From Pandoraea pnomenusa (GTDB lineage Bacteria > Pseudomonadota > Gammaproteobacteria > Burkholderiales > Burkholderiaceae), in the NCBI RefSeq assembly GCF_000767615.3, contig NZ_CP009553.3, positions 3,224,001 through 3,288,000 of the forward strand: a stretch of DNA of 64,000 nt, in the 5' to 3' direction. This document shows, piece by piece, positions 29,231-39,496 of this stretch; the first letter of the stretch is position 1, and each line of letters starts with the position of its first letter. The notes under the pieces were generated by a model. The model searched no databases and had not been told where the DNA came from. It saw only the letters and a list, made by a program, of their open reading frames with translations. A program made the position numbers and the translations under genes.

Positions 29231-29261
29231 GCCACCGCCCGCGATTGACGCGGGCGGTGGC
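29231..29261 (-). terminator. Hairpin after hflC
   Basis: A perfect 13-bp stem, GCCACCGCCCGCG/CGCGGGCGGTGGC, with a 5-base loop is followed on the minus strand by GTTTTGG. It lies 23 bases after the hflC stop and may end or attenuate transcription into the DUF2065-hisZ-purA genes. Confidence 0.65.
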
Positions 29262-29283
29262 AGCTACTCGGATGTCAAGAGCG

Positions 29284-30183
29284 CTATTTTCCCGCTTTTC
29301 CGGCCGACGCGCCAGCACCACCGGAACTGCGCATGAATCGGAAGAAATCGCTGTTCGGGTCGGCGATGATCACGTCCTTCTTGTCGCGGAAGGTGGCCTT
29401 GTACGCCTCCAGACTCTGGTAGAACTGCGCGAACTGCGGGTCACGCCCAAAAGCCTGGGCATAGATGCCAGCCGCGGTGGCGTCGCCCTCACCCTTGACC
29501 TGCTGGGCCTTGGCATACGCTTCGGCCACCACGACGTCGCGCTGACGGTCCGCATCGGCACGAATCTGTTCGGCCTCGGCGGCGCCTGTCGAACGCAACT
29601 CGTTCGCCACACGCTTGCGCTCGGCCGCCATCCGGCTATAGACCGAATCGCTGATGCCCGCGGCCAGATCCACGCGGCGCATCCGCACGTCGACGATCTG
29701 GATGCCAACCTGCGCGGCGTCCTCGCCCACCTTCTGCTTGACCCACTGCATCACCTGCTCGCGCTGCGTCGACACGACTTCGGTCACCGTACGCTTGGTG
29801 AAGGCCTCCTGAAGGGCCGAGCGAATCTGCTGCGTCAGGCGATCCTGGGCGAGACGATTGTCGCCCTTGAAGCTCACATAGAACTTTCGCGGGTCGACGA
29901 TGCGCCATTTCACGTATGAATCGACGATCAGGTTCTTCTTCTCGGCCGTGATGAAGCGCTCCGGCTCCGGGTTATCGATGGTCATGATGCGCTTGTCCAG
30001 ATACAGCACGGTCTGGAGCGGCGGCGGCAACTTGAATTTCAAGCCGGGCTGGCCATAGACATCCTTGATCTCGCCGAGCGAGAACACCACGGCGTAACGG
30101 CGCTGATCCACCACGAACATGGTCGAGGCGAGCACGATCAGCAGGACGATCAGCGCGACAATAGCGGTTCCAATACGGTTCAT
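29284..30183 (-). CDS. hflC: Protease modulator HflC
   Basis: 299-residue SPFH/prohibitin-family inner-membrane protein that forms the HflKC complex around FtsH and limits its proteolysis. An N-terminal helix (IVALIVLLIVLASTMFVV) anchors a periplasmic SPFH domain (about 25-190), followed by a long coiled coil. The start at 30183 is preferred to 30189 because AAGGGG lies eight bases upstream of the former and only two from the latter. The gene lies 12 bases after hflK and the two are certainly co-transcribed. Confidence 0.95.
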   Translation of the reverse strand: MNRIGTAIVALIVLLIVLASTMFVVDQRRYAVVFSLGEIKDVYGQPGLKFKLPPPLQTVLYLDKRIMTIDNPEPERFITAEKKNLIVDSYVKWRIVDPRKFYVSFKGDNRLAQDRLTQQIRSALQEAFTKRTVTEVVSTQREQVMQWVKQKVGEDAAQVGIQIVDVRMRRVDLAAGISDSVYSRMAAERKRVANELRSTGAAEAEQIRADADRQRDVVVAEAYAKAQQVKGEGDATAAGIYAQAFGRDPQFAQFYQSLEAYKATFRDKKDVIIADPNSDFFRFMRSSGGAGASAGKAGK

Positions 30184-30195
30184 GCGCATATCCCC

Positions 30196-31530
30196 TTAGC
30201 GTGAATCGCGGTCGCGGTTGCGCAGTGCCGCGCGCGAACGATCATGGTCGACATCGTTGTTGTCATCAGCGGCCGGCGCACCCGCCGCCGAACCCGTGCC
30301 GGCGCCGGACGCCGGTGCAGGGGTCGACGCGTCGCCGCGCGAACGCTCCATGATCTTGTCCAACGGCAGGTACAACAGACTGTTGTTCTTCGAGTCCACC
30401 ATGATTTTCGTGGTACGCGAGTAGATCTGTTGCATCGTGTCGAGATACATCCGCTCGCGAATCACGCCAGGCGCCTTGGCATAGGCTTCCTGCACCGACT
30501 TGAAGCGATCGGCATCACCCTGCGCCTGCGATACCACGCGCGCCTTGTACGCGGCGGCTTCCTCGGTCAGGCGCGAGGCCGTACCCTTGGCGCGCGGTAT
30601 CACGTCGTTGGCATAGGCCTGCGCTTCGTTCTTCGCACGCTCCAGATCCTGGCCGGCCTTCACGGCGTCGTCGAATGCGGCCTGCACCTGTTCTGGCGGC
30701 TGCACGCTCTGCATCGTCACGCTCGTGACGAGAATACCGGTCTTGTAGCTATCGAGAATGCGCTGAATCGACGTGACGAGTTCGTTGGCGATTTCCTCGC
30801 GCCCCGCATAGAGCACAAAATCCATCTTGCTCTTGCCGACGATTTCGCGAACCGCCGTCTGGGCCGCCAGATTCACCGACGATTCGGCGTCCACGTTATT
30901 GAAGAGGAATTCGGTCGCGTCCTTGATGCGGTACTGCACGGCAAAGCGCACGTCGATGATGTTCTCATCGCCCGTGAGCATGGACGAATCCTTCAGATCG
31001 GTGTCGCGGATCGTATTCGAGCGGCCGATCTCGACCGACCGGATTTGCGACATGTTGACGATCTCGACCGACTGGAAAGGATAAGGCAGGCGCCACTGAA
31101 TCCCGGAGGTCGTCGTGTATTTGTACTTGCCGAATTGCGTGACGACGCCGACCTGGCCTTCCTGCACAATGAACACGCCGGTGGCGAGCCAGATGAGGAA
31201 CGCCAGCGCGACAACGACGCCCACGCCGATGCCCGACCCACGCGAGCCGCCGGAGACATTGCCGGAGCCGCCGTTGCCGCTTCCGCCGCCCTTGCGGCCA
31301 AAGATACGGTTCAGGCGCCGGTTGAAATCGCGCCACAATTCGTCGAGATCGGGCGGGCCGTCCTGCTGCGGGCCTTGCGGTCCGCGTTGCGGCTCCTTCG
31401 GATCCTGCGAATTCGGTGGATTCGCACGATCAGGGCGGTTCGGCTCCTGATTGCCGGACGGCGTGTCGCCGCCGCCGTCCCGCCCCCAGCGCGGGTCGTT
31501 CAGGGAGAAAATCAAGCCAACTCGTCGCAT
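30196..31530 (-). CDS. hflK: Protease modulator HflK
   Basis: 444-residue partner of HflC in the FtsH-modulating ring. A long Pro/Gln/Asp-rich cytoplasmic N-terminus (about 90 residues) precedes a transmembrane helix (VVVALAFLIWLATGVFIV), the SPFH domain and a coiled coil ending near KIMVDSKNNSLLYLPLDKIM. The start at 31530 (MRRVGLIFSLNDPRWG) has AAGAG five bases upstream and matches the conserved SLNDPRWG beginning; an ATG at 31548 adds only six residues. The Pro-rich tail is coded by weak 9-base periodic DNA. Confidence 0.94.
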   Translation of the reverse strand: MRRVGLIFSLNDPRWGRDGGGDTPSGNQEPNRPDRANPPNSQDPKEPQRGPQGPQQDGPPDLDELWRDFNRRLNRIFGRKGGGSGNGGSGNVSGGSRGSGIGVGVVVALAFLIWLATGVFIVQEGQVGVVTQFGKYKYTTTSGIQWRLPYPFQSVEIVNMSQIRSVEIGRSNTIRDTDLKDSSMLTGDENIIDVRFAVQYRIKDATEFLFNNVDAESSVNLAAQTAVREIVGKSKMDFVLYAGREEIANELVTSIQRILDSYKTGILVTSVTMQSVQPPEQVQAAFDDAVKAGQDLERAKNEAQAYANDVIPRAKGTASRLTEEAAAYKARVVSQAQGDADRFKSVQEAYAKAPGVIRERMYLDTMQQIYSRTTKIMVDSKNNSLLYLPLDKIMERSRGDASTPAPASGAGTGSAAGAPAADDNNDVDHDRSRAALRNRDRDSR

Positions 31531-31767
31531 CAAAGCTCTTGGAAGCATAGGTAGAAGCGTGGTGACTGAAGCGGTCTTGGCGTTGCGACCGGCGCCCGCG
31601 CTTCGGAGCGCGCATGCTGCCGGTTCGCGCGTGGTTACCGAATCTGGTTTGCCGATCGGTGGCCTTGCCCGGCCTCCGTCTAGTCTCTTGCCAGTTCGTC
31701 ACCCGTCTCGGGTCGCGCTGCCGGTATTCCCCGTGGCAACCCGCCCTTCACGGTGCGACGTCTCGTG

Positions 31768-32973
31768 TTATCTGTCTTCTGCGCGCGGCGCATCTTCCCA
31801 ACGGTCGATGAGCCGGACATCGGGCGCTTCGTGTTGCGATTGTAACCCAGCAGTGCCGGCCACAACCGCTTCGCTGATGGCCTCGCGCAGCAGATCGAGG
31901 CCCTGGCCGGTACGTGCGCTCAGGAAGACGCGTGTGATGCGCCCCGCCTCATCCCGCTCGATTCTCGGCCCTTGCGCGGCCAGTTCCGGCACCGCGTCGA
32001 TCTTGTTCCAGACGAGAATCTGCGGGATGTTCGCCGCGTCGATCTCCGCCAAAACGGCATTGACCTCGGCCATCTGCTCCTGACGCACCTGACTCGAGGC
32101 GTCCACCACATGCAACAGCATGTCGGCGTGCACCGTCTCCTCCAGGGTCGCCCGGAATGCCGCCACCAGTTGGTGCGGCAACTCGCGGATGAATCCGACA
32201 GTGTCGGACAGCACGATGTTCCCGACTTCGCCAAGATAAACGCGACGCGAGGTCGTATCGAGCGTGGCGAACAGCTGATCCGCGGCGTAGGCATTGGCCT
32301 TCGTCATCGCGTTGAACAGCGTGGATTTACCGGCGTTGGTGTAGCCGACGAGCGAGATCGACATGGTGCCGCTGCGCTGGCGCGCCCGGCGTTGCGTGTC
32401 GTGCTGGCGCTTGAGCCGCTCCAGACGCGCCGTGAGCGACTTCACCCGCTCGCCCAGCAGACGACGGTCGGTTTCGAGCTGCGTCTCACCCGGCCCTCGC
32501 AGGCCGATACCGCCCTTCTGACGTTCCAGGTGAGTCCAGGCGCGAACGAGGCGCGTGGACAGGTACTGCAACTGCGCCAGTTCGACCTGCAGCTTGCCCT
32601 CGTGACTCTTCGCGCGCTGGGCGAAGATGTCGAGAATCAGGCTGGTACGGTCCACCACGCGACGTTGCAGCAGGTGTTCGAGGTTTCGCTGCTGACCGGG
32701 TGTCAGCGCGTGGTTGAAGATCACCAGGTCGACGTCGTATTCCGCGATCGCGGCGCGCAATTCTTCCGCCTTGCCGCTGCCGATGAACAGCTTCGCATCG
32801 GGGCTGTGACGGCGACCGGTAATGGTCACGACAGGCGTGGCGCCTGCGGATTGCGTCAGAAGGTCGAGTTCCTGGAGACTGGCTTCGAAATCGAGTTTGC
32901 CGAAATCGATGCCGACGAGCGCGGCGTTGGTGGTCAAGCTACGCTGAGACTGGGTGTTGGGACTGTTGGACAA
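31768..32973 (-). CDS. hflX: GTPase HflX
   Basis: 401-residue ribosome-associated GTPase that splits stalled or heat-damaged 70S ribosomes. The N-terminal HflX domain (GIDFGKLDFEASLQEL to GRRHSPDAKLFIGSGKAEEL) is followed by a coiled coil and the G domain: P-loop GYTNAGKST, DTVGFIRELP and NKID. The frame opens at TTG (32973); no ATG or GTG lies before the domain, so a TTG start is required or the true start is a later TTG at codon 13. It lies in the conserved hfq-hflX-hflK-hflC order. Confidence 0.94.
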   Translation of the reverse strand: MSNSPNTQSQRSLTTNAALVGIDFGKLDFEASLQELDLLTQSAGATPVVTITGRRHSPDAKLFIGSGKAEELRAAIAEYDVDLVIFNHALTPGQQRNLEHLLQRRVVDRTSLILDIFAQRAKSHEGKLQVELAQLQYLSTRLVRAWTHLERQKGGIGLRGPGETQLETDRRLLGERVKSLTARLERLKRQHDTQRRARQRSGTMSISLVGYTNAGKSTLFNAMTKANAYAADQLFATLDTTSRRVYLGEVGNIVLSDTVGFIRELPHQLVAAFRATLEETVHADMLLHVVDASSQVRQEQMAEVNAVLAEIDAANIPQILVWNKIDAVPELAAQGPRIERDEAGRITRVFLSARTGQGLDLLREAISEAVVAGTAGLQSQHEAPDVRLIDRWEDAPRAEDR

Positions 32974-32998
32974 GAGCGGGCGATGGGGAAGAGAAATT

Positions 32999-33028
32999 CG
33001 CCCGGCCGGAGAGACTCCCGGTCGGGCG
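32999..33028 (-). terminator. Hairpin between hfq and hflX
   Basis: The imperfect inverted repeat CGCCCGGCCGG/CCGGTCGGGCG lies 9 bases after the hfq stop. On the minus strand it is followed by AATTTCTCTT, a weak T tract. It may be a leaky terminator that lowers hflX relative to hfq. Confidence 0.5.
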
Positions 33029-33036
33029 AGCCTGAA

Positions 33037-33273
33037 TCAGGACTGCTCGGCTTCCGGATGGAAATTCACCGGACGCGCAGGGACGACCGTCGAAATGGCG
33101 TGCTTGTACACCATTTGGGTGACCGTGTTGCGCAGCAGGACGACATACTGGTCGAACGACTCGATGTTTCCCTGCAGCTTGATACCGTTGACCAGATAGA
33201 TCGAGACGGGAACATGCTCCTTACGCAAGGCGTTCAGAAACGGGTCTTGTAGAAGTTGCCCTTTGTTGCTCAT
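33037..33273 (-). CDS. hfq: RNA chaperone Hfq
   Basis: 78-residue Sm-like hexamer subunit that anneals small RNAs to mRNAs. It begins [19 protein letters not shown] and carries the Sm1 sequence ([19 protein letters not shown], about 23-41) and the Sm2 YKHAIS motif (about 57), with Gln8 and the rim basic residues conserved. The short C-terminus ([13 protein letters not shown]) is usual for betaproteobacteria. The message likely continues into hflX-hflK-hflC. Confidence 0.98.
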   Translation of the reverse strand: MSNKGQLLQDPFLNALRKEHVPVSIYLVNGIKLQGNIESFDQYVVLLRNTVTQMVYKHAISTVVPARPVNFHPEAEQS

Positions 33274-33399
33274 AAGTTACTCCATTGTATTTTTAGCAAA
33301 TGACCGTAAGCCAGGGCGTGTGCGCGCTTCCCACCCTGACCTCCACACTATAGCCGATTTTGCTAGCGTCGCCAGCAAAACCCCGCCCGGGACTGGCTT

Positions 33400-34737
33400 T
33401 CACTCGCCCTTGGCGTAAGGGTTCGCGCTGTTGCGGAACTCTATGCGTAATGGAGTGCCCTTCAACTTAAAAGTTTCGCGGAAGCGGTTCTCCAGGTAGC
33501 GGCGATACGTGTCGGTCACGCCATCCAGATTGTTCCCGTGGATAACGATGATCGGCGGGTTCGATCCCCCCTGGTGCGCGTAGCGCAGCTTCGGACGAGA
33601 GAACCCCGAACGACGCGGCTGCTGGTGCTCCACCGCCTCGATGAGGGCCTTCGTGAGCTTCGGCGTGGGCAGCTTGCTCATGGCCGCGGCGTAGGCCTCG
33701 TCCACCGAGCGCATCAGCGGGCCGATACCGGTTGCCTTCGCGGCCGAAATGAAGTGGAAGTTCGCGAAACTCAGGAATTTGAGTTTGCGCTCCAACTCCT
33801 GCTTCGCCTGGTCCCGGGTGTACTCGTCCAGGCCGTCCCACTTGTTCACGCCAACGACCAGCGCGCGCCCCGACTCGAGAATGAAGCCGGCAATGTGCGC
33901 GTCCTGATCCGAGATGTCCTGACGTGCGTCGAGCATGAGAATCACGACATTGGCGTCCGCGATCGATTGGAGCGTTTTCACAACCGAGAACTTCTCGACC
34001 GCCTCGAACACCTTGCCGCGACGGCGCAGACCCGCCGTATCGATCAGCGTGTACTGCTTGCCCTGACGCTCGAAGTCGATGTGAATCGAGTCGCGCGTGG
34101 TGCCCGGCATGTCGAAGGCGATCACGCGCTCTTCGCCGAGCAGCGTGTTGACCAGCGTCGACTTGCCGACGTTGGGGCGCCCGACGATGGCGATGCGCAC
34201 ACGGCCGTCATGCTTCGCATCGTCGTCCTCTTCGTCCTGATTGGCATAGAACGGTGCGATCGCTTCGTCGATCACCTCCTTCACGCCATCGCCGTGCGCG
34301 GCGGAAATCGCCAGCGGATCGCCCAGACCGAGTTCGTAGAAGTCGTTCGCCACGGTGGTGTACTTCATGCCCTCGGCCTTGTTGACCACGAGCATGATCT
34401 TGCGTCCCGTCTTGCGCAGGTATTCGGCGATGATCTGGTCCTGCGGCGTGAGGCCCTGACGCCCGTCCACGATGTAGATCACCACGTCGGCCTCGACCAC
34501 GGCCTGGCGCGTCTGCTTGGCCATTTCGTGGAAGATGCCGTCCTTGGCCACGGGTTCGAAGCCGCCGGTGTCGATCAGCAGATACGGGTGCTCGCCCACG
34601 CGCCCCTCGCCGTAGTGACGGTCGCGCGTGAGCCCGGGCATGTCGGCGACGAGCGCGTCGCGCGAGCGGGTCAAACGGTTGAATAGCGTCGATTTACCGA
34701 CGTTGGGGCGCCCTACGAGCGCGATCACGGGTTTCAT
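33400..34737 (-). CDS. der: Ribosome-assembly GTPase Der (EngA)
   Basis: 445-residue essential GTPase for 50S assembly, with two tandem G domains. The first P-loop is [12 protein letters not shown] (residues 8-19) and the second [12 protein letters not shown] (about 187). DTGG and DTAG switch II motifs and two NK(A/W)(E/D) motifs follow. A C-terminal KH-like domain ends in [15 protein letters not shown]. It is the last gene of the rodZ-ispG-hisS-yfgM-bamB-der run, after a terminator-like hairpin at 34749-34781. Confidence 0.97.
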   Translation of the reverse strand: MKPVIALVGRPNVGKSTLFNRLTRSRDALVADMPGLTRDRHYGEGRVGEHPYLLIDTGGFEPVAKDGIFHEMAKQTRQAVVEADVVIYIVDGRQGLTPQDQIIAEYLRKTGRKIMLVVNKAEGMKYTTVANDFYELGLGDPLAISAAHGDGVKEVIDEAIAPFYANQDEEDDDAKHDGRVRIAIVGRPNVGKSTLVNTLLGEERVIAFDMPGTTRDSIHIDFERQGKQYTLIDTAGLRRRGKVFEAVEKFSVVKTLQSIADANVVILMLDARQDISDQDAHIAGFILESGRALVVGVNKWDGLDEYTRDQAKQELERKLKFLSFANFHFISAAKATGIGPLMRSVDEAYAAAMSKLPTPKLTKALIEAVEHQQPRRSGFSRPKLRYAHQGGSNPPIIVIHGNNLDGVTDTYRRYLENRFRETFKLKGTPLRIEFRNSANPYAKGE

Positions 34738-34748
34738 GAATAAGCCCT

Positions 34749-34781
34749 AAAAACGAAGACGGCCGGCGCGCTGCCGGCCGT
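34749..34781 (-). terminator. Intrinsic terminator between bamB and der
   Basis: The perfect 9-bp stem ACGGCCGGC/GCCGGCCGT is followed on the minus strand by CTTCGTTTTT and ends 11 bases before the der ATG. It is probably an attenuator, since der otherwise has no obvious promoter of its own. Confidence 0.75.
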
Positions 34782-34815
34782 TCCCGGAAAATGCCCGGGT
34801 GCTGCCGGTTACCGG

Positions 34816-36033
34816 TTATTCCGGACGGAAGCCATAGATGTTGCCGTCGCGCGTCTGGACCACCAGCGTCTGGCCGGCCAGCACCGGCTGCGCGCTGATC
34901 GCGCCGCTCAACTTGACGCGGGCGAGAATGTCACCGTTGTCACGCGACAGGAAATGCAGATAGCCCTGCTTGTCGCCCACGACCACCACGCGGCCGAGCG
35001 CCAGCGGCGCCGACAGGTCGCGGTACTTGAGCTTGTCGTTCTGCCACAGTGTACTGCCATCAGCCGCATTGAAAGCGTACACGGCGCCGTCGGTATTGAC
35101 CGCCGCCACCACGCGCTCGTCCTGCGACACGCCGTTCGGCGACGAGAAATCACGCGCCCAAAGGCCATTGCCGGTCTGCACGTCCACGCAGCCCACGCGG
35201 CCCTGGAACGACGCACCACAAACTTGACGGCCGAAAACGACCGGCGAGCCCGTGACGTCATTCACGCGCTCGACCTCCGTCACGCCCTTCGGGTACGACA
35301 GCGGCGTGATCCACAGCGGATTGCCCGTGTTGGCGTCGAGTGCCACCAGCTTGCCGCCCGGGAAGCCCGTCACGATCGCACGGTCGCCCACGAATGTCAT
35401 GCCGGTGCCGGTGCGCAGCGTGAGCGTGGAGGTCGGCTGCGAATACGACCAACGCACGCTACCGGTGCCGGCGTCGAACGCCGTCACGCGGTTATTGATC
35501 GCGCGCACCACCACCAGACCGCGACCGACGAGCGGCGCGGTCAGCACCTCGCTGCCGGCGTTGGCCTTCCAAGACGGCTTTCCGTCATGGTCGAAAGCGA
35601 TCACGTCACCCTTGTGGGTGGCGACAACCGTCGTCTCGCCGTCGCTACCCGGGCCGGCGGTGATGTTCGTGTCGGCCTTGGCCGACCAGGTCGATGCCCC
35701 CGTGTCCGCATCCACGCGCACGACGCCGCCGTTGGCGCCGGCCGCAAACACGGCATTGCCCACCGCGACCGGGGCAAAGCTGTAAGCGCCCGCCTTGCCG
35801 ACGCTCGCCGTCCAGATTTGCTTGACGGTCAACGCCTGCTTGATCTCCGTGAGCGGCGTCGGCTCATGCGCCGGCTTGCTGCCGAACAGACCGCAACCAC
35901 CCAGCGTGCCCAGCACCGCCAGCGTCAGCGCGGCGCTGCCCACTCGCTTGAAAATGCCACGGCGCGACGGCTCGGACTGTGACATGGCCATCGTTTGCGG
36001 CATCGATCGACGGAAGTCGTTAAGGATCATCAT
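34816..36033 (-). CDS. bamB: Outer-membrane assembly lipoprotein BamB
   Basis: 405-residue beta-propeller lipoprotein of the BAM complex that folds outer-membrane proteins. The lipobox LGGC puts the lipidated Cys at 47. The rest is eight PQQ-like blades (for example VDADTGASTW, FDAGTGSVRW, FNAADGSTLW) ending GNIYGFRPE. Several Met codons crowd the N-terminus (1, 2, 11, 15, 17); starting at the seventeenth (35985) would give a signal peptide of normal length, so the exact start is open. It follows the yfgM-type gene by 56 bases. Confidence 0.94.
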   Translation of the reverse strand: MMILNDFRRSMPQTMAMSQSEPSRRGIFKRVGSAALTLAVLGTLGGCGLFGSKPAHEPTPLTEIKQALTVKQIWTASVGKAGAYSFAPVAVGNAVFAAGANGGVVRVDADTGASTWSAKADTNITAGPGSDGETTVVATHKGDVIAFDHDGKPSWKANAGSEVLTAPLVGRGLVVVRAINNRVTAFDAGTGSVRWSYSQPTSTLTLRTGTGMTFVGDRAIVTGFPGGKLVALDANTGNPLWITPLSYPKGVTEVERVNDVTGSPVVFGRQVCGASFQGRVGCVDVQTGNGLWARDFSSPNGVSQDERVVAAVNTDGAVYAFNAADGSTLWQNDKLKYRDLSAPLALGRVVVVGDKQGYLHFLSRDNGDILARVKLSGAISAQPVLAGQTLVVQTRDGNIYGFRPE

Positions 36034-36089
36034 GTACCCGGTTATGCGTTATGGGAGGGTAATACTTGCCAACGGAATGCCGACGCGCG

Positions 36090-36719
36090 TCAGGCCCCCA
36101 GCGCGTCGAGCTTGAACTGCACGAACTGCCGCATGCCCGAGTCCTGCTTGTCGAGCTTGTCGAGCGCGAGCTTGTATGCGGTGCGCGCATCGGCCACCTT
36201 GCTCTGCGCGACGAGCACGTCGCCGCGACGGTCGGCAAACAGGGCAGCATACGCCGCCGGCGGGTTCTCGAGCAGCTTGAGCGCCTCGTCGTAGGCCTTC
36301 TCGTCGAGCAACACACCCGCCAGACGCAGCTTGGCCAGTTGTTTGTACTCGTCGTCCTTCGCATTCGACACCGCCCATTGCAGTTGGGCCTTGGCGCCGG
36401 CAGCGTCGCCCGCGTCCGAAAGCGACTTCGCCGCCAGCAGCGCGGTCATCTGCGCATACGGCGTGCCGCTGAACTTGCTCTCCATGTCGGAGGCAATACG
36501 CGCGACCTTGGCCTTGTCCTTCGCATCGATGGCGCTTTCCAGTTCGCCGTACAGCACGCCCGCCTCGACCGTTTGCTTGCGCTCGTAGTAGCGCCACAGG
36601 TTCCAGCCGCCATAGGCCAGCATGATGACGACCAGCGTCCAGATAACGTAATTGCCGTACTGCTTCCACCAGGCTTTTACGTTCTCGATCTGTTCCTGTT
36701 CCTCGTGATAGCTGCTCAT
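36090..36719 (-). CDS. YfgM-type TPR membrane protein
   Basis: 209-residue inner-membrane protein with a short cytoplasmic N-terminus (MSSYHEEQEQIENVKAWW), one transmembrane helix (about 23-43, YVIWTLVVIMLAYGGWNLW) and a periplasmic TPR-like domain (QLAKLRLAGVLLDEKAYDEA). YfgM homologues associate with the Sec translocon and the chaperone network. The start at 36719 is set by the family N-terminus; the upstream open frame overlaps hisS. It lies 32 bases after hisS and just before bamB, the standard order. Confidence 0.92.
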   Translation of the reverse strand: MSSYHEEQEQIENVKAWWKQYGNYVIWTLVVIMLAYGGWNLWRYYERKQTVEAGVLYGELESAIDAKDKAKVARIASDMESKFSGTPYAQMTALLAAKSLSDAGDAAGAKAQLQWAVSNAKDDEYKQLAKLRLAGVLLDEKAYDEALKLLENPPAAYAALFADRRGDVLVAQSKVADARTAYKLALDKLDKQDSGMRQFVQFKLDALGA

Positions 36720-36751
36720 TCGCCGGGGTTCTCCGTGTCTGGCGTCTTGGA

Positions 36752-38128
36752 TTAGTGAAGCGTTTCGTTGCCCGTACCGTTGCCGGTCAGGCTTTCGTTC
36801 ACGCTTTCGTCGGCACTGGCGACGATCGCGTCGATCAGGTGCTCGGCGAGGGCGTCGAACGCCACGCTCGTCTGGTTGTTGGCCTGGTCGGCCGCGCGCA
36901 GGTGCTTGACCACCGCGGTGCCCGAGGCAACTTCGTTCTCGCCGACGATTACGGCGAAATTCGCCCCGCTCGCGTCCGCGCGCTTCATCTGCGACTTGAA
37001 GCTGCTGCCCTTGCCGTCCGGGCTGCAATGGAACACGACGTTCAGCCCGGCATCGCGCATGCGCTCGGCCGCGATCAGCGCCGGCGCCACCGCCGACTCA
37101 CCCTGGTGCACGACGTAGACGTCGGCGCCTTCGGCCTGCGGCACGAGATCGTCTTCACGCAGCAGTTCGAGAATTCGCTCCACGCCCATTGCCCAGCCGC
37201 ATGCCGGCGTGGCATCGCCGCCCAACTGTTCGATGAGCGGGTCGTAGCGGCCGCCGCCGGCCACCGTGCCTTGCGCGCCGAGCTTGTCGGTCACCCACTC
37301 GAACACGGTCAGGTTGTAATAGTCCAGCCCCCGCACCAGGCGCGGATTGATCGTGAACGGGATGTTGTTCGCCTTGAGCAGCGACTGCACACCCTCGAAG
37401 TGCTTGATCGACGCCTCGCCGAGGTAATCGATGAGCTTCGGCGCACCTTCGACCATCGCCTGCATCGCGGGGTTCTTCGTGTCGAGCACGCGCAACGGGT
37501 TCGTGTACAAACGACGCTTGCCATCCTCGTCGAGCAGGTCGACGTGCTTTTCCAGATACGTGATCAGGTCGGCACGGTGGCGCGCGCGCTCCTCGCCCTG
37601 CCCCAGCGAGTTCAGTTGCAGATGAATCCCGGTCAGGCCGAGATCGTCCCACAGGCGCTGGCACATCAGAATGATTTCGACGTCGGCATCGGGACCGGCC
37701 AGGCCGAGCGCTTCGACGCCCACCTGATGGAACTGGCGATAGCGACCGCGCTGCGGCTTCTCGTGACGGAACATCGGACCGAAATACCACAGGCGCTTCG
37801 GACCGCCGTAGAGCAAATTGTGCTCGAGCGTCGCACGCACAGCGGCGGCCGTACCCTCGGGGCGCATCGTCAGTTGCTCACCGTTGAGCGAATCGGTAAA
37901 GCTGTACATCTCTTTCTCGACGATATCGGTCACTTCGCCGATACCGCGCGTGAACAACTGCGTGTGCTCGAGAATCGGCGTACGGATCTGCTGATAGCCA
38001 TACGCGCGCAGCATGGCGCGCACCGATTCTTCGAAAAACTCCCACAGGGCTTCGTCCTGCGGGAGGATGTCGTTCATGCCCTTGACCCCGGCCAGCTTGG
38101 CGGGGCGTTTCTTCTTTGCGTCAGTCAT
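36752..38128 (-). CDS. hisS: Histidine-tRNA ligase
   Basis: 458-residue class II aminoacyl-tRNA synthetase. Motif 2 ([16 protein letters not shown]), the histidine A and B motifs ([13 protein letters not shown] and [14 protein letters not shown]) and the C-terminal anticodon-binding domain are present. The protein ends with an unusual Ser/Glu/Asn/Gly-rich tail (about 20 residues, [16 protein letters not shown]). Part of the ispG-hisS-yfgM-bamB block. Confidence 0.97.
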   Translation of the reverse strand: MTDAKKKRPAKLAGVKGMNDILPQDEALWEFFEESVRAMLRAYGYQQIRTPILEHTQLFTRGIGEVTDIVEKEMYSFTDSLNGEQLTMRPEGTAAAVRATLEHNLLYGGPKRLWYFGPMFRHEKPQRGRYRQFHQVGVEALGLAGPDADVEIILMCQRLWDDLGLTGIHLQLNSLGQGEERARHRADLITYLEKHVDLLDEDGKRRLYTNPLRVLDTKNPAMQAMVEGAPKLIDYLGEASIKHFEGVQSLLKANNIPFTINPRLVRGLDYYNLTVFEWVTDKLGAQGTVAGGGRYDPLIEQLGGDATPACGWAMGVERILELLREDDLVPQAEGADVYVVHQGESAVAPALIAAERMRDAGLNVVFHCSPDGKGSSFKSQMKRADASGANFAVIVGENEVASGTAVVKHLRAADQANNQTSVAFDALAEHLIDAIVASADESVNESLTGNGTGNETLH

Positions 38129-38195
38129 ATTCTCTTGTGTCCTGCCTGCTTGCTCCTGCTTGCAACGGCCTCACTGCCCCACCGTCGGCACGGGG

Positions 38196-39476
38196 TCAGG
38201 CAGCGACCACCCCTTCGGCCTGACCGTAGCGCGTCTTCACGTACTCGTCGACGATCTGCTGGAATTCCTCGGCGATGTGATCGCCGCGCAGCGTGCGTAC
38301 CTTCTCGCCGTCGACAAACACCGGGGCGGCCGGGGATTCGCCCGACCCCGGCAGGCTGATGCCGATGTTCGCGTGCTTCGATTCGCCCGGGCCGTTCACG
38401 ATACAGCCCATCACGGCCACGTGCATGTTCTCGACGCCCGGATATTGAGCCTTCCATACCGGCATTTGTTCACGCAGATACGTCTGGATGCTCGAAGCCA
38501 GCTCCTGGAACACCGTGCTCGTCGTACGGCCGCAACCCGGACAGGCGATGACCATCGGTGCGAACGCGCGCAGGCCCATCGTCTGCAGGATTTCCTGCGC
38601 CACCACGACTTCGCCCGTGCGTGCGCCACCCGGCTCCGGCGTCAGCGAAATCCGAATCGTGTCGCCGATCCCTTCCTGCAGCAGCACCGCGAGCGCGGCC
38701 GTCGACGCCACGATGCCCTTCGACCCCATGCCGGCTTCGGTCAGCCCCAGATGCAACGCATAGTCGCAGCGCCTGGCCAACTCGCGATACACGGCGATCA
38801 GGTCCTGCACGGCGCTCACCTTGCACGAGAGCAGGATCTTGTCGGCCGACAGCCCCACGCGCTGCGCGAGTTCCGCCGATTCGAGCGCGGACGTGATGAG
38901 CGCTTCGTACATCACGCTTTGCGCGTCCCACGGCGTGGCGCGCGACGCGTTTTCGTCCATGATGCGTGCGAGCAGCGACTGGTCCAGACTGCCCCAGTTC
39001 ACGCCGATGCGCACCGGCTTGTCGTGCTTGATCGCCATCTCGATCATCTGCGCGAACTGCGTGTCGCGCTTGGCGCCCTGCCCGACGTTGCCCGGGTTGA
39101 TACGATACTTCGAGAGCGCCTGCGCGCACTCCGGATAGTCGGCGAGCAGCTTGTGACCGTTGTAATGGAAATCACCCACGAGCGGCACCGTCACGCCCAT
39201 GCGATCGAGCTGCTCACGAATCGCCGGCACCGCCGCGGCGGCCTCCGGCGTATTCACGGTGATACGCACGAGTTCGGAGCCCGCCTGCGCAAGTTCCTTG
39301 ACCTGGATGGCCGTGCCGATCGCGTCCGCGGTATCGGTATTGGTCATCGATTGCACGCGAATCGGCGAGTCGCCACCGACCGTCACCAGCTGGCCGCCCC
39401 AGCGAATCGCAACCTTGCGCGACTGACGGCGCGGCGCCGGACCGCCGATGATCGGCATGCATTCTACAGAAGCCAT
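38196..39476 (-). CDS. ispG: 4-Hydroxy-3-methylbut-2-enyl diphosphate synthase
   Basis: 426-residue 4Fe-4S enzyme of the MEP isoprenoid pathway, converting MEcPP to HMBPP with flavodoxin. The TIM-barrel part includes [11 protein letters not shown] and IGVNWGSLD. The cluster-binding cysteines lie in CPGCGRTT and GCIVNGPGE near the C-terminus. Length is normal for Gram-negative IspG. It lies between rodZ (20 bases) and hisS (67 bases), as in many proteobacteria. Confidence 0.96.
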   Translation of the reverse strand: MASVECMPIIGGPAPRRQSRKVAIRWGGQLVTVGGDSPIRVQSMTNTDTADAIGTAIQVKELAQAGSELVRITVNTPEAAAAVPAIREQLDRMGVTVPLVGDFHYNGHKLLADYPECAQALSKYRINPGNVGQGAKRDTQFAQMIEMAIKHDKPVRIGVNWGSLDQSLLARIMDENASRATPWDAQSVMYEALITSALESAELAQRVGLSADKILLSCKVSAVQDLIAVYRELARRCDYALHLGLTEAGMGSKGIVASTAALAVLLQEGIGDTIRISLTPEPGGARTGEVVVAQEILQTMGLRAFAPMVIACPGCGRTTSTVFQELASSIQTYLREQMPVWKAQYPGVENMHVAVMGCIVNGPGESKHANIGISLPGSGESPAAPVFVDGEKVRTLRGDHIAEEFQQIVDEYVKTRYGQAEGVVAA

Positions 39477-39496
39477 GATTACCCTCTTTCGGTCAC

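Noticed and set aside
29209..29235. GTG at 29235 as start of the DUF2065 gene
   Set aside because: It lies in the hairpin stem after hflC and adds residues not found in the family; the GTG at 29211 fits better.
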